Source of the DNA: Fistulifera solaris
Taxonomy: Eukaryota > Bacillariophyta > Bacillariophyceae > Naviculales > Stauroneidaceae
DNA length: 64,000 bases
Direction: 5' to 3'
NCBI GenBank assembly: GCA_030295235.1
Contig: AP026145.1
Coordinates: 126,501-190,500, forward strand
Position numbers and translations under genes: made by a program. Below are positions 44,501 through 54,632 of this stretch, piece after piece. The notes below the pieces were generated by a model that saw only the letters and a list, made by a program, of their open reading frames with translations, was not told the DNA's origin and did not search any database. The first letter of the stretch is position 1. Every line of letters begins with the position of its first letter.

Positions 44501-45243
44501 GTTCGCACGGGCGAAGAAGAAACGAACGGTCCTCGCACTGCCGTTTTAAGGCAAATACACAGCGTGTGGCCTGCTGTTGCGGGTAGATTGAAATCAGTGA
44601 GCGCCGAAGTGCGACCATCGAATAAGACGTCACTGGTCATCACATCTCCCTCGTCGCAACCGATGCATATAGATGTTAGTGAAAAAGATTTTTTCTCTCG
44701 AAATTATTCGAGCTCATAGCTGGATTGGCAGAAGCTTCCGACGATTTCATGGCTAGAAGATTTCGGGATGTTGTTTGGCCCTCTATTGGTGGACTGATGA
44801 CGCATTTTCTAAAAAGATCGAACCCTCAACAATCCGCACTTGCGTGTCAATTTTTGGAAAGTGAGATTGAATTATTGTGTTCTATTATAAGTTGCTGTGG
44901 TCGAATGTTCAAGCATCGCGAAACGGGGGAAGCCCTAGCAGGGTTGATTCCCTCAGTAGGGGGTATTATCTTCCCTTTTCTCGGAGACGAGAACCAGCAA
45001 GTGGCTGATTTAAGCAATGATACGCTTAAGGCAATGTGCTTGGTGGATAGTGACGCACTGCGAAGACCACTATTTGAACTGGCCGGCATATCTTTCAGAG
45101 CGTGCCCTCTCTTTGACCAATCACAGAACACTGTCACGTTGACGGGACGCAATGCGATCCATAGCAAAGACGTTACAGCCAAAGCGGCCGCTAAAATTTT
45201 GATTGAATTTATAGAAAGCCTTCCCGAGCAACCTCTGCTATAA
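41528..45243 (+). CDS. TTI1: TTI1: TELO2-interacting protein 1, HEAT-repeat subunit of the TTT complex
   Basis: About 1,237 residues of alpha-helical HEAT-type repeats. TTI1 with TEL2 and TTI2 forms the TTT complex, an Hsp90-linked chaperone that matures PI3K-like kinases (TOR, ATM, ATR). Supporting features are the large size, helical repeats throughout (for example SLLSVLKIQAQLLERLVSLLP; LELLSVVMVQSPSFW), and a C-terminal block typical of TTI1 (RFRDVVWPSIGGLMTHFLKRS; then VGGIIFPFLGDENQQVADLS). The first frame stops at 44719 and the last part resumes in another frame. A T6 run (44688-44693) lacking one T explains this, because LFELIAGLAEASDDF then connects. I see no introns. The assignment rests on size and the C-terminal motif. 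Confidence 0.75.
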
Positions 45244-45701
45244 TAAGAGGGAGAATGATTTGTGTAGATGCCTACATGTTTCCATTGCAGAAAATCTTGA
45301 CTATAATATCAGCGCACACTTCGGCTTATCATCACTCCACTTCAAACAGTTACATAGTATGGCTTTGAACGATTGTTTAATAACACAAAGTATCATTCTT
45401 ATCATGATCTCGTAGCGACGCACTTTAACGACGGTTCGAGAAAGAGCTGCCATCTGTGCATCAATCATCCCTCTTTCCCGTTTTCGACAAGAAAAAAAAA
45501 GTCGTGGCTGCGATCAGATTGGATGCTACTAATACTATCAGCTCTTTAATAAGTTGATTAAAAAGTCGTAGCACGATGGCGGACACTCATTTTACGCTAA
45601 GAAAGTGCAGAAATGTAAATGAAAGCAGTACTGTTACACAGCGACTTATCCAAACACATGAAGGCATCGTTTTTGAATGCATCAGTCAACGCATGACATA
45701 G
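45244..45701. other. Gene-free spacer between convergent genes
   Basis: No gene seen. An A9 run lies at 45492-45500. The stretch is shared as 3' flank by TTI1 and the PH-like gene. Confidence 0.4.
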
Positions 45702-47242
45702 TTAGTCCAGCATGATGTGAGCTATTCGATTGATCGCTTGCATTGGATTTGGTAATACCGGCAGATCACCAGTTAGCGCAGCATTCGATGCCAAGACGTC
45801 TTCTTCAAGGTAAAGCTCTTTCAAAGCTGACACATCACCGACCGTAATTTGAAAGGCTAATCTGGATATCACATTTTTGAGCCCGTTCACCAGACTATCG
45901 CGTTCATCCAGTGTGTTGGACTCGAAGATGTATACCTGTCCGTTGCTGACAGTTATCGTGAAAAGCAGAAATCTTCCCGTTCTTCCTCTAGACCTTGATT
46001 GGTCAGCAGCTCGTCTCTGCTCGAAGATTTTATGGAAACAATATCAAAGAGATCAATCGAGGTTGTAAGCGCATCATGAGTTTGACCTCCGATAACCGTC
46101 GTCCATGATATTCTGGGCTGTACCGCTTCATGCTCGTTTGGATCCGGAGAACCTTTCCTTAGGTGCATTGCTACGGTTCGTCCTTTCCAATCACTGGTCC
46201 TGTTTCCTACTGTTCCGGGTGCTTGAAGGTACAATAATGCGACCCCTTTCGTTGTCATCCGCCGGATGAAGCGGAGCGTAAAGTCTTCATCGAAGTATGG
46301 TCGATCAGATTCTTCCAGATTTCCCGAAGTGCAAGCATTGTCATAGAACAAGTCAATGAGCCGTCGTACGGGGTTCTTGGATAAGCTGATTTCACGAAAC
46401 GTATAGCGAAAGTGCGATGGAGCACCAAAGTTCACATCGTCGGCACAGAAGGTTCCAAACAGCTTTCTGGCTACATTGTCACGAACCGAGCTGGAGTCAC
46501 CTTCTGGTTTCTTCGACAAGTCGTCGTCGTTCATAATTGTATCATCGATTGTAGCAGCATCCCTCGATTCTTCATCTACAGGCATGGCATTATCAAGAAC
46601 GGGGGTGTCCGGAACGTTGTCAACGATTGCTGGTGGTTCCTCCAATAAACTATCCGTAGAAGACGCTGTATGTTTGACTCCATGATCGGGCAAAGGAGGA
46701 GTTGAATACACAGAGCCATTTTCCGAGTTATCCGGAGAGTCCACGGAGACGGGTCCTTGGTATGTTGCCTTTCGATGGGTCAAGAGGTCTTCCGTTCTCT
46801 TGACGGCCGATGGGGATTTCTGAAATGACTGTGGCGCCATGACTATTCCTTCTACTGCGTCTGGCGATTCAAGATATTTACCATCGGGTGTTACTTCCAC
46901 TGACATGGAAGTTGCAAGACGGCCAAATGGTTCGGTAAGGTCGTCTGGCGCTGTTTCCTCCGGAAAAAGGTTTCGACGAATTCGTTCATCCATTTGTTCT
47001 TTCGATTCAGGGGTCAGTACTTCAATGTCATCCCCGATTGTAACATTGATAAGTTGAGGTGTCTCGGGGACCGGGTTAACGTCAAAGTCGGCATTGATTG
47101 TGTTGGGAGATTTGACGTTGTTGCTCTTCTTTCGGAAAGGAGGCAAAAATCTTCTCGGCGAGGGATTTGTGCCCGTTTGTTCAGGTGATTCCTCCACGAT
47201 ATCGCTATTGTCGCGACGGGCGACCTTGATCGGAGTCACCAT
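45702..47242 (-). CDS. Uncharacterised protein with disordered N-terminus and C-terminal PH-like domain
   Basis: About 513 residues. The first 280 are low-complexity and rich in Ser/Thr/Pro/Asp with repeated TP sites (VPETPQ, VLTPES, VEVTPDG, STPPLP, VPDTPVL), which look like phosphorylation sites. The rest is more ordered: HFRYTFREISLSKNPVRRLIDLFYD, then beta-strand-rich segments (GVALLYLQAPG; GRTVAMHLRKG; QPRISWTTVIGG; SIDLFDIVSI). A final strand pair and helix (ITVSNGQVYIFESNT; SLVNGLKNVISRL) have the layout of a PH-like fold. The frame changes at an A4 run on + (45961-45964; T4 in the gene), consistent with one missing base. No enzyme motif is seen. A membrane- or protein-docking role is a guess. 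Confidence 0.7.
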
Positions 47243-47920
47243 GGTGACTGAGTATTTTCTGGTGCTTTCGTTGCAGAGATAAGATGAAGCAATGTGTCAC
47301 AAAAATGGACAACAAAGGCTGTCAACGATGAAAAGATTCGTGTAAGGTCGCTATTGCACTATTCCTCAATAGATTTGTAAGGAGGCGATCCTCGTGTGTG
47401 TATTTCAGCGCTTGGCGCACCTAATGCAGAGGCAAACAACCATGCAAGTAAGACCTTGTTGCCATTCGAGAGCAAAGCGTTGCAAGTTGCAAGTGCTCGA
47501 AAGCTCGCCGTTGAATGGGAAAAATAGGCGCACTTTTGGACACATTCGTTTTCACCACCAAAAAATACATGTGCCCCGACACCGGTATTCAGTTCATTAG
47601 CCTTAGAACAAGAACCGAAGACAGGACCATTTTCTTTTCCCTAAGTACTGGGTGCCGCGTCATCCGTTCTTCTTTCCGCGAAGCTTTATTGTGAAAAGTG
47701 TACCTTGTATGTACAGTTTATATGCCCTACTCAAAAGCCTTGGCGGACGTCATCCTTGTGCGTTTTGCGCACCTTTCCGCTTTCAATGTTCTGTGAGAAA
47801 AATGAATGATGACGAGTGAATGACAACACAGCGCCGCCTTTATGAAACAACTGGCTCAGTGTTTGCAATTCTTCTTATCATACATTTGTAGATACAACCG
47901 TCTCTCTTCCTATCAACGCA
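47243..47920. other. Divergent promoter spacer
   Basis: No gene supported. It separates the divergent PH-like and PDZ-ferredoxin genes. A direct stutter GTCAACCCG-like pattern is absent here, unlike in the larger spacers, and nothing repetitive stands out. Confidence 0.4.
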
Positions 47921-48913
47921 ATGCAGTCATTCGCGCCCCTTATTTGCCTGCTAGTCTATTCGACAACCGACGCATTCGTTGTCAAACAAACGAGCCATGC
48001 CCATCCCCCATCGGCACTCCATTCCTCGGCGGCAGGCATCCCCGTCACGATGATCGAATCCGTTGCCGATGCCATGTCCGGAGCAGGACCGATTCAAGTC
48101 GATATGAATCAATACAATCTAGATCCAGACATTATTGCGAACGAATGGACCGCCGTTCTGCAACCGGCGACGCCCCTGCAAGACGAAGGTATCTATTTGC
48201 AAGCCAAAAATAAACGAGAAATTCTAGTGGATACTGTGAAAATAAAGATCCCTCGTCGCGAAGGAAAAGGTTTGGGATTGGAGTTACTGGAGCTGGCCGG
48301 CGGTCGAGAAGACGGTTTGGGGATTACCGTTGTGTCGGGTTTGGTGGAAGGCGGTTGCGCCGACGGCTCCGAAATCATGGTAGGAGATTCCATCAGCAAG
48401 TTGCAAGTCATTGACACACAAGATAATGAAATTGTTTCGGTTTCGACCGAGTGTCTGAGCTACGACGGTACGGTCGATGCCGTTTTGTCGTTACCACCAG
48501 CGGAAGACGGCCAAAGTATGGTGATTACGCTCAAACGTCTTCGTCGTAAACCAAAAGTGCAAGTCACGATACAATATCCACCATCTATGAAAGAAAAAGA
48601 TGTAACAATAGAATTGTTTTCCGGCGAAAATCTGCGACGATCGATGCTGATTAAAGGGATTAAACTCAATGACCCGCTCGCACGACGTTTCGACAGCGGA
48701 GGGACCGGCAGCTGCGGCGCCGAAGGGACCTGTGGCACGTGTAGTGTCAGCATCCTTCGGGGACAAGAGCTATTGAGTCCACCGGGACAGACTGAGCAAC
48801 AAATGTTCCGCAACAATCCGCGATGGCGACTGTCTTGTAAGGCCCGCGTGGGATATGGCTTGCGGGAAGGAGAATTGGTGGTTCGTGTCAATCCAGGGCA
48901 ATGGGAACAATGA
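47921..48913 (+). CDS. Plastid-targeted PDZ domain - 2Fe-2S ferredoxin fusion
   Basis: A 330-residue single-exon protein. The N-terminus is a signal peptide ending TDA-FVVKQ, the diatom plastid motif, followed by a Ser/His-rich transit-like stretch. A PDZ-like domain spans about residues 108-210 (GKGLGLELLELAGGREDGLGI; GGCADGSEIMVGDSI). The C-terminal domain (about 215-330) is a ferredoxin fold with CGAEGTCGTC (C-x5-C-x2-C) and a fourth cysteine in RLSCKARV. The x5 spacing is as in adrenodoxin-type clusters and differs from the x4 of plant photosynthetic ferredoxins. It may be a membrane- or complex-docked electron carrier in the plastid; the PDZ part would give the docking. Targeting is inferred from the motif only. 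Confidence 0.87.
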   Translation: MQSFAPLICLLVYSTTDAFVVKQTSHAHPPSALHSSAAGIPVTMIESVADAMSGAGPIQVDMNQYNLDPDIIANEWTAVLQPATPLQDEGIYLQAKNKREILVDTVKIKIPRREGKGLGLELLELAGGREDGLGITVVSGLVEGGCADGSEIMVGDSISKLQVIDTQDNEIVSVSTECLSYDGTVDAVLSLPPAEDGQSMVITLKRLRRKPKVQVTIQYPPSMKEKDVTIELFSGENLRRSMLIKGIKLNDPLARRFDSGGTGSCGAEGTCGTCSVSILRGQELLSPPGQTEQQMFRNNPRWRLSCKARVGYGLREGELVVRVNPGQWEQ

Positions 48914-49446
48914 AGTTTGCTGTTACAGCAGCGACACTGATAAACCTCATTGCTATGGATTGACTCGACGAAGTTGACTCGAAGGTCTTTCCCGTGATAG
49001 AGTTCAAAGCGAGTCGTCAGTCTCAGAGAAAAGCGGGCACCGTTGATTACGGACACATACTAGATACTACTGCGTAACTTACTTCTCAGCGATAAAATTT
49101 AGTAAATCAAGCAAGTACAACGCATACATCGTTGCATTTGCGTAGCGATGTTGCTGATTAAAAAGTATTGCAACGTTTACCTGGTAGTCGTCCTAGTTTG
49201 TTCGTCTCTTTGCGTGCACTATACGATAAAGTGTATATTACTTTTTTTATATTTTTTCCTTTAACCTTATCCTTTAAACCGCAAGGAAAGTCATAAGGAC
49301 GAGAGCCGTGTGTGCCGCAAAGCTGCGCAAACGATAACGCTCGCGTCTCTTTCGTTGTGTTGAAATCGCATTTGTGGTTTGTGGTTGCCTGTTGGGTGGC
49401 TTTTCGTGCAAAAACTTAATTCTACGGAGCATTACTTGCAGAAATC
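48914..49446. other. Gene-free spacer
   Basis: No gene seen. There is a T-rich run (49242-49260), a CCTTTAACCTTATCCTTTAA stutter (about 49258-49277) and a TACCTGGTAG element at 49180. Confidence 0.4.
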
Positions 49447-51069
49447 ATGACGAAACACGCAGACGAAGAAGAAACGCTTCCTTTGACGCGCAAAAACAGT
49501 CCGCGTCGCGCTTCTTCCTCTTCGTTGCTCGATGAACTCCGTTCTTCGACCGATATTGTCTTTCAAAGTCGCTATAATTGGTTACTTGTCTTGGGACCGA
49601 TGGCAGTCTTGGGAGAAGCCTCCGGGACGCTCAATGAAGCGGCGTGTTTTGCCTTTTCGGGTTTGGCGTTGATTCCTCTGGCCGAACGATTGTCATTTAT
49701 AACAGAACAAGTCGCGGAACACACCAACGGAACGATCGGTGCTTTATTAAATGCGACTTTCGGGAATGCTCCCGAATTACTAATATCGGTGGCGGCTCTC
49801 AATTCTGGTTACTACCGCGTCGTGCAATTGGCCATGTTGGGGTCTATGTTTACGAATATGATACTCGTATTTGGTGTTGCGTGTTTGATCGGGGGCTTTC
49901 GATGACAAGTGCAGGAACTCCGATTGACTTCCGGTAATGTCAATGTACTCATGTTGATGCTTTCGACGGCGGGATTATTGTTTCCGGCGGCGCTGGTGTT
50001 GACGGGGCAACTCGATCTAGATGTACACAACCGCGACGATCGCATTCCCTCCAAACAAGAAGTTAAATTTTCCAGAGTCAATGCGGCTGTTATGCTGATT
50101 CTATATCTATGCTTTTTACTGTTTCAACTCGGAACGCACAAGGACGAATTTGACGAAAAACCTCGTCCCAAGACGAAATTCAATGCATTTTGCCGGCGGT
50201 TTCTTCGACACGCGAATCAAGATGTTATCAACAGTCATCATGAATCGTTTTCACAAACCGAACTACGGGTACTGCGGCGAAAATCGCATCATTCCGAATC
50301 GAAGCTTTTGAACGGGAGCGATCTTATGAATTTAGAGGAGGATGACACGAGCGCGGACGGTGATTCGTCGGTGCATCACCGGAGACGACAACGGAAAATG
50401 AGTTTGGGTAGAAGCATTCCAATCTCCGACGCCATGTTACATTCCAGTGTATCTTCGGAAAAGATGAAACATGCTTTAGATTTGGATTTTAGCAGTACCC
50501 ATCACGACGACGATGACGACAACGCGTCGGACGATTCTCATGCGCACCATTCGGGGCCGCTTATTTCATTACGAGTCGGTATTGGGTGGCTCTTCATCAT
50601 CACCTTGTGCGTATCCTCCATTACGGATGTTTTAGTAGAAACGATCGATGGCTTTGCCGCACGCATGGGCGTCAGTCAAGTGTTTACATCCATGGTCATC
50701 GTACCGTTCTTTTCCAATGTGGCCGAACAAGTGAGTGCGTTCCTCTTTGCCTACCGGAACGAAATGGATCTATGTGTGGGAGTTACGGTGGGAAGTGCGA
50801 TTCAAATAGCCACCTTTGTATTACCCGGCAGTGTGTTGATTGGAATGATGATGGATCGATCCATGACTCTCTTCTTTCACGGTTACGAAACCGTTAGTTT
50901 ATTCTTTGGAGTCATGGTGGTGGGAGCGATATTACAAAGTGGTAGCACCAACTGGTTGGTGGGTGCTATACTTGTGGGAATCTATGTCATTTTTGCCTCT
51001 GGTATTTGGTTCCATGAAGTGGAAGAATTGACCGTGGATGCCGAAACGTTCCGTGTTCCGGGCGGCTAA
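49447..51069 (+). CDS. CAX-family cation/proton exchanger, interrupted by an in-frame TGA
   Basis: Vacuolar-type Ca2+/H+ antiporter architecture. The first half has the c-1 motif GALLNATFGNAPELLISVAAL. The second half has a c-2-like motif, SNVAEQVSAFLFAYRNEMD, where CAX proteins usually have GNAAEH, so the glutamate is kept but His is Gln. The halves are separated by a long cytosolic loop with an acidic/histidine run (THHDDDDDNASDDSHAHH), possibly metal-sensing. The second half stays in the same frame as the first, but a TGA stands at 49903-49905, between GGFR and QVQELRLTSG. This break is a substitution-type stop, unlike the homopolymer frame changes elsewhere. It could be a sequence error (TGG to TGA), a true nonsense allele or readthrough. 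The N-terminal region has RRASSSS, a possible phosphosite. Confidence 0.85.
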
Positions 51070-51720
51070 AGCATATGGAGGATGAATCTTTCGCATCCAA
51101 AAGCATCTTGTGAAACGAACCAATGTTTCGAAGCGAAGAGAGGCCAGAAAAAGAACGCCTTGCTACTCAGCACGGCATCCTTAGATCGACCCAAAGATCG
51201 AGTGCAAATATGCATAAAATTTTAAAAGTATCATGATCAAAAGCATTCCACTGTAAGTGCTCTTAATATATAAAATATTTTCAGAAAATATTTGCCATGA
51301 ATACTCAGAAGTTCATTATTTTTATTTGGGCGAACTCAGGTAAGCGGAAACGTGCAATTAATTAGTCATGGGTGGACAAGCTTAGACCGTTATGAATCAG
51401 GTGCATGTGGGTTATCGATGTAAACGATAAAAAGTGCCGCAAACGTTGTTATTTATGAATAGTAAACAGAGAAGTCAATTTTGCAAGATTTCCTAATTTC
51501 CTAAGCAGTTGGTGCTCCCTAGATGCTGACGTCATGAAATAAATATTGCCAATTGAGAATGAATTGTACGCATTTGTCTTCTCCCGCATTCCTCTAAATT
51601 ATATTCTTTGTTTGTTTTAGTGACTTCGCACTCATTCCAACATGACTTCGCCCATCATCAAAATTCGGAAGTTTTTTTGTGCAAGGAAAACATTCCCTGC
51701 GGCTGTTGAGAAGACTATTG
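51070..51720. other. Gene-free spacer, AT-rich
   Basis: No gene or repeat is recognised before the tandem array that starts at about 51721. The stretch is the 3' flank of the CAX gene. Confidence 0.4.
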
Positions 51721-52425
51721 TTTCATGACTGAAATGCAGTCGTGGCGAAATACGGACAACACTATAGTAAATACGGAAATCATTGATTTTCAAACCTTTT
51801 CGACATTATTAATCGCCAATTGCATTACAAAAGTGCTGTAGGCTATTGTATTATAATCATGACCATTTTATATTTTTATGAATTCCGAAATGCGACCAGC
51901 GGTTAGGTAGCAGTGGGCCTTGACACTTTTTTTTTTATAAAACTGCAGTCGTGTTTACCCTAAACTAACACTTTAGTCTATAGTAAATAAAAAATCATTG
52001 ATTTCCAAACCTTTTCAACATCATGGATCGCCAACTGCATTAAAATAGTGCTGCAAGCTATTGTATTGTAATGAAAATCATCACATAGTAATATTTTTTT
52101 TGAAAAGCGAACAGCGTTTAGGTAGCAGTCGGGCCGTGACACTTTTTATGAAATGCAGTCGTGTTTCCCTTGAACTAACACTTTAGTCTATAGTAAATAC
52201 GAAAGTCTAAAAAATTCAAGCTTGATCGATGTACGCGTTGCAAATGCTGCACCCGGATATCGCATTGTATTTGTAAAAATAAAATACCGGTACTCCGTAA
52301 TTCATTAACTGATAAAACAACAAGAAGGTGAAGGTTAGGTAGAGGTCTCACAATCATGTGGATTGATTCCTGACTAAAATCCACTCGAATGCTCCACACT
52401 TTCGACTATAGTATAGTCAAATAAC
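51721..52425. repeat. ~210-bp tandem repeat, three copies plus a decayed fourth
   Basis: GCAGTCGTG cores lie at 51736, 51945 and 52155 (spacing about 210 bp). A degraded fourth lies at about 52368-52420 (CTGACTAAAATCCACTCG..CACTTTCGACTATAGT). Each copy continues AACACTTTAGTCTATAGTAAATA, ATCATTGATTTYCAAACCTTTTC, ATCGCCAAYTGCATTA, and AGCGGTTAGGTAGCAGT-type blocks. It belongs to the same family as the array at 21.4-21.9 kb by the hairpin and the ATAGTAAATA block. It lies directly upstream of the SohB gene. Confidence 0.8.
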
Positions 52426-52571
52426 GGTGCGATGAAGAGTTGTGCCACATCATCGTGAGCTTTTTTTCCTCGATCCGCCGTTTTGCGGAGAGCACATTCG
52501 TCGGCATCGTCATCCTACAATCGTCCTATTTATCTTTGATTTGTCGTTTCAAGAAACAATACGTACTGACT

Positions 52572-54550
52572 ATGAAGGGATTGTTACTTTTGGTTAGTCC
52601 GGCATTGTTGCTGAGTGCAACAGAGGCTTTCGTGACGCCCAATCAACGTTCTTACTCATCGTCATCGGCAGTACACCCAAAGCTGCCAATTTCATTCTCG
52701 AAAGAGTCTATATTCTCTTCCACAACACTTTCTGCTGTGCCGACATCATTGATAGCAACATCGGAATCGGGTTCTGTAGCTCTTATGAATTTGCTTCTGG
52801 AGACTCTCATTATTAACGGAGTACCGGCGCTGTTTACGATTTTGACCATCGGCGCAGCGGCCTTCTTTTTCGCCATGGCGCGCGGAAAAGACAAAAAGTC
52901 CACGGAACGATCTTCATTCGGAGGAAAGAATCCCGTTTATCAGCTATACGATGACTTGTATGGAGATCAAGATCAATCAACCGACAAGGAACGAAAAAGT
53001 CCTTTCCAACGTCTTTTGGGATCGCGACAACCCGATCCGCTCCCACAAAATGTCGGAGTCCCCGCAGAACAGTACATTACGCTCACAAATTTGAATCGCG
53101 TGTACGACTCTTACAAATACAGCATGACCGCTGCAACACAAAGTAAAGCCGCGGCGGCAGCCGCCTTTCGGCAAACGGCCTTTCAGAATGCTTGGGTTAA
53201 GGCGGTGGCGGAAGATTCATCGATGTGGCGTGAATTGCAACAAGCCGAAGCGGAATTTCTGGAGGAAGGGGCTTCTTTTACGTCCGAGCTGCATGCTCTG
53301 CAAGCGCAACTGACTCAAAATGTGGTGGATGAAGAGGTCAAGGCCATGATGGAGGATGGTGACGCCTCCTCTCTGTATCAACTGGATCCTCATGTGACCG
53401 TCAGCAACGTTACGGCCAATGCAACCAAGGTGGAACGAAAGAACCCGTTGAAGAGCAAAAAGTCAATAGTAAGATTCTGGAGCTGCAAAAATCAATTCAA
53501 GACTTGGAGCTTGATTTTATTCGAGATGTGGTGAATATTGTCGGTCCGAAACATGCTGCCTCCGTTCGCACGGCTTTGATGGGGAATGTCGCCACGCGAG
53601 GCATTGGTAGCCTGTTACAAGACTTGCAAGATCGGCCACTGAACCAACTTCTTTCTTCGAAGGATCATGTTCGCCCGAACTTATTCGTCGCCCGCTTTCC
53701 CGGTGACGCCACCGCATCTCAGGTGGAAACACTCCGTGAAGAAGTCACCGCCATTGTGAATTCGGCTCGTCCGGGTATTGATGAGGCGCTGATTGTGCTC
53801 CAGACGGGAGGAGGAACAGTTACTGGCTATGGTTTAGCGGCGGCTCAGTTGCTGCGTCTCAAGACGGCGGGATTGAAACTGACCATTGCGGTGGAACAAG
53901 TCGCGGCGTCGGGTGGGTATATGATGTGTTGTGTCGCCGACCACATTGTAGCGAGTCCATTCGCGGTGCTGGGGTCGATTGGTGTAATCACCGACATTCC
54001 GAACGTATACGAAAGACTCAAAAAGGAGGGCATTGAATTTCAAACGGTGACAGCAGGAAAGTTCAAACGGACTCTGACGCCTACCAAAAAAGTCTCCAAA
54101 GAAGATTTTGAAAAGACCAAGGCCGATGTGGAGGAAATCTTGGTCTTGTTTCGAGATTTCGTCGCAGAAAATCGACCCCAACTGGACATAGAGAAAGTAG
54201 CCACGGGTGAAACATGGTTCGGAACAGCGGCACTTGAACGAAAGCTCTGCGATGAGATCAAAGCGGTTGATGACACAATAGCTGATTTTGTCAAGAAGGG
54301 ATATAATGTATTTGAAATTGAATATACTCCCCCAGTGGAAACCCTATTTGGTCGCATTTCGCCAGCAAGTGCCGAAAAGCTGAATAGTACGGGAGGAGCT
54401 GGGTTGCTGACAAAGGGTGTTACCTGGCTCGTTAGGACTGTCGTTCGCGAGGTTACAAAGGAACTCGGAGGCTCGCTCAACGATGTGGCTTTACAAAACC
54501 GATATATGATGAGAGACGACAGGGCGGACAGAATCAGATCGCAGGATTGA
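52572..54550 (+). CDS. Plastid-targeted SohB-type peptidase (family S49)
   Basis: About 659 residues from the ATG at 52572, which starts a signal peptide (MKGLLLLVSPALLLSATEA) ending before FVTP, the diatom plastid motif. Upstream in-frame codons to 52440 look like leader. A membrane helix (ALFTILTIGAAAFFFAMAR) is followed by a long helical region and the S49 domain. The C-terminal 350 residues match bacterial SohB closely: VAASGGYMM with the nucleophile Ser (53909-53911), the general-base Lys in GKFKRTLTP (54065-54067), and VATGETWFGTAAL. The frame changes at AAA (53438-53440), where one added base joins the parts. The bacterial-like catalytic part with a eukaryotic N-terminus suggests endosymbiotic or lateral origin. 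The 3' end is 82 bp from the convergent pseudokinase gene. Confidence 0.88.
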
Positions 54551-54632
54551 GAGAGCTCACATTCCTTTTACAAGTGCCATGTAATATTGCTATTAGCTAA
54601 ATGGTAAACTTATTAATTTTTTTGAGGCCTCT

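Noticed and set aside
49903-49905. Selenocysteine at the TGA in the CAX gene
   Set aside because: CAX proteins have no selenocysteine or conserved cysteine here, and I see no convincing SECIS structure in the 3' flank.
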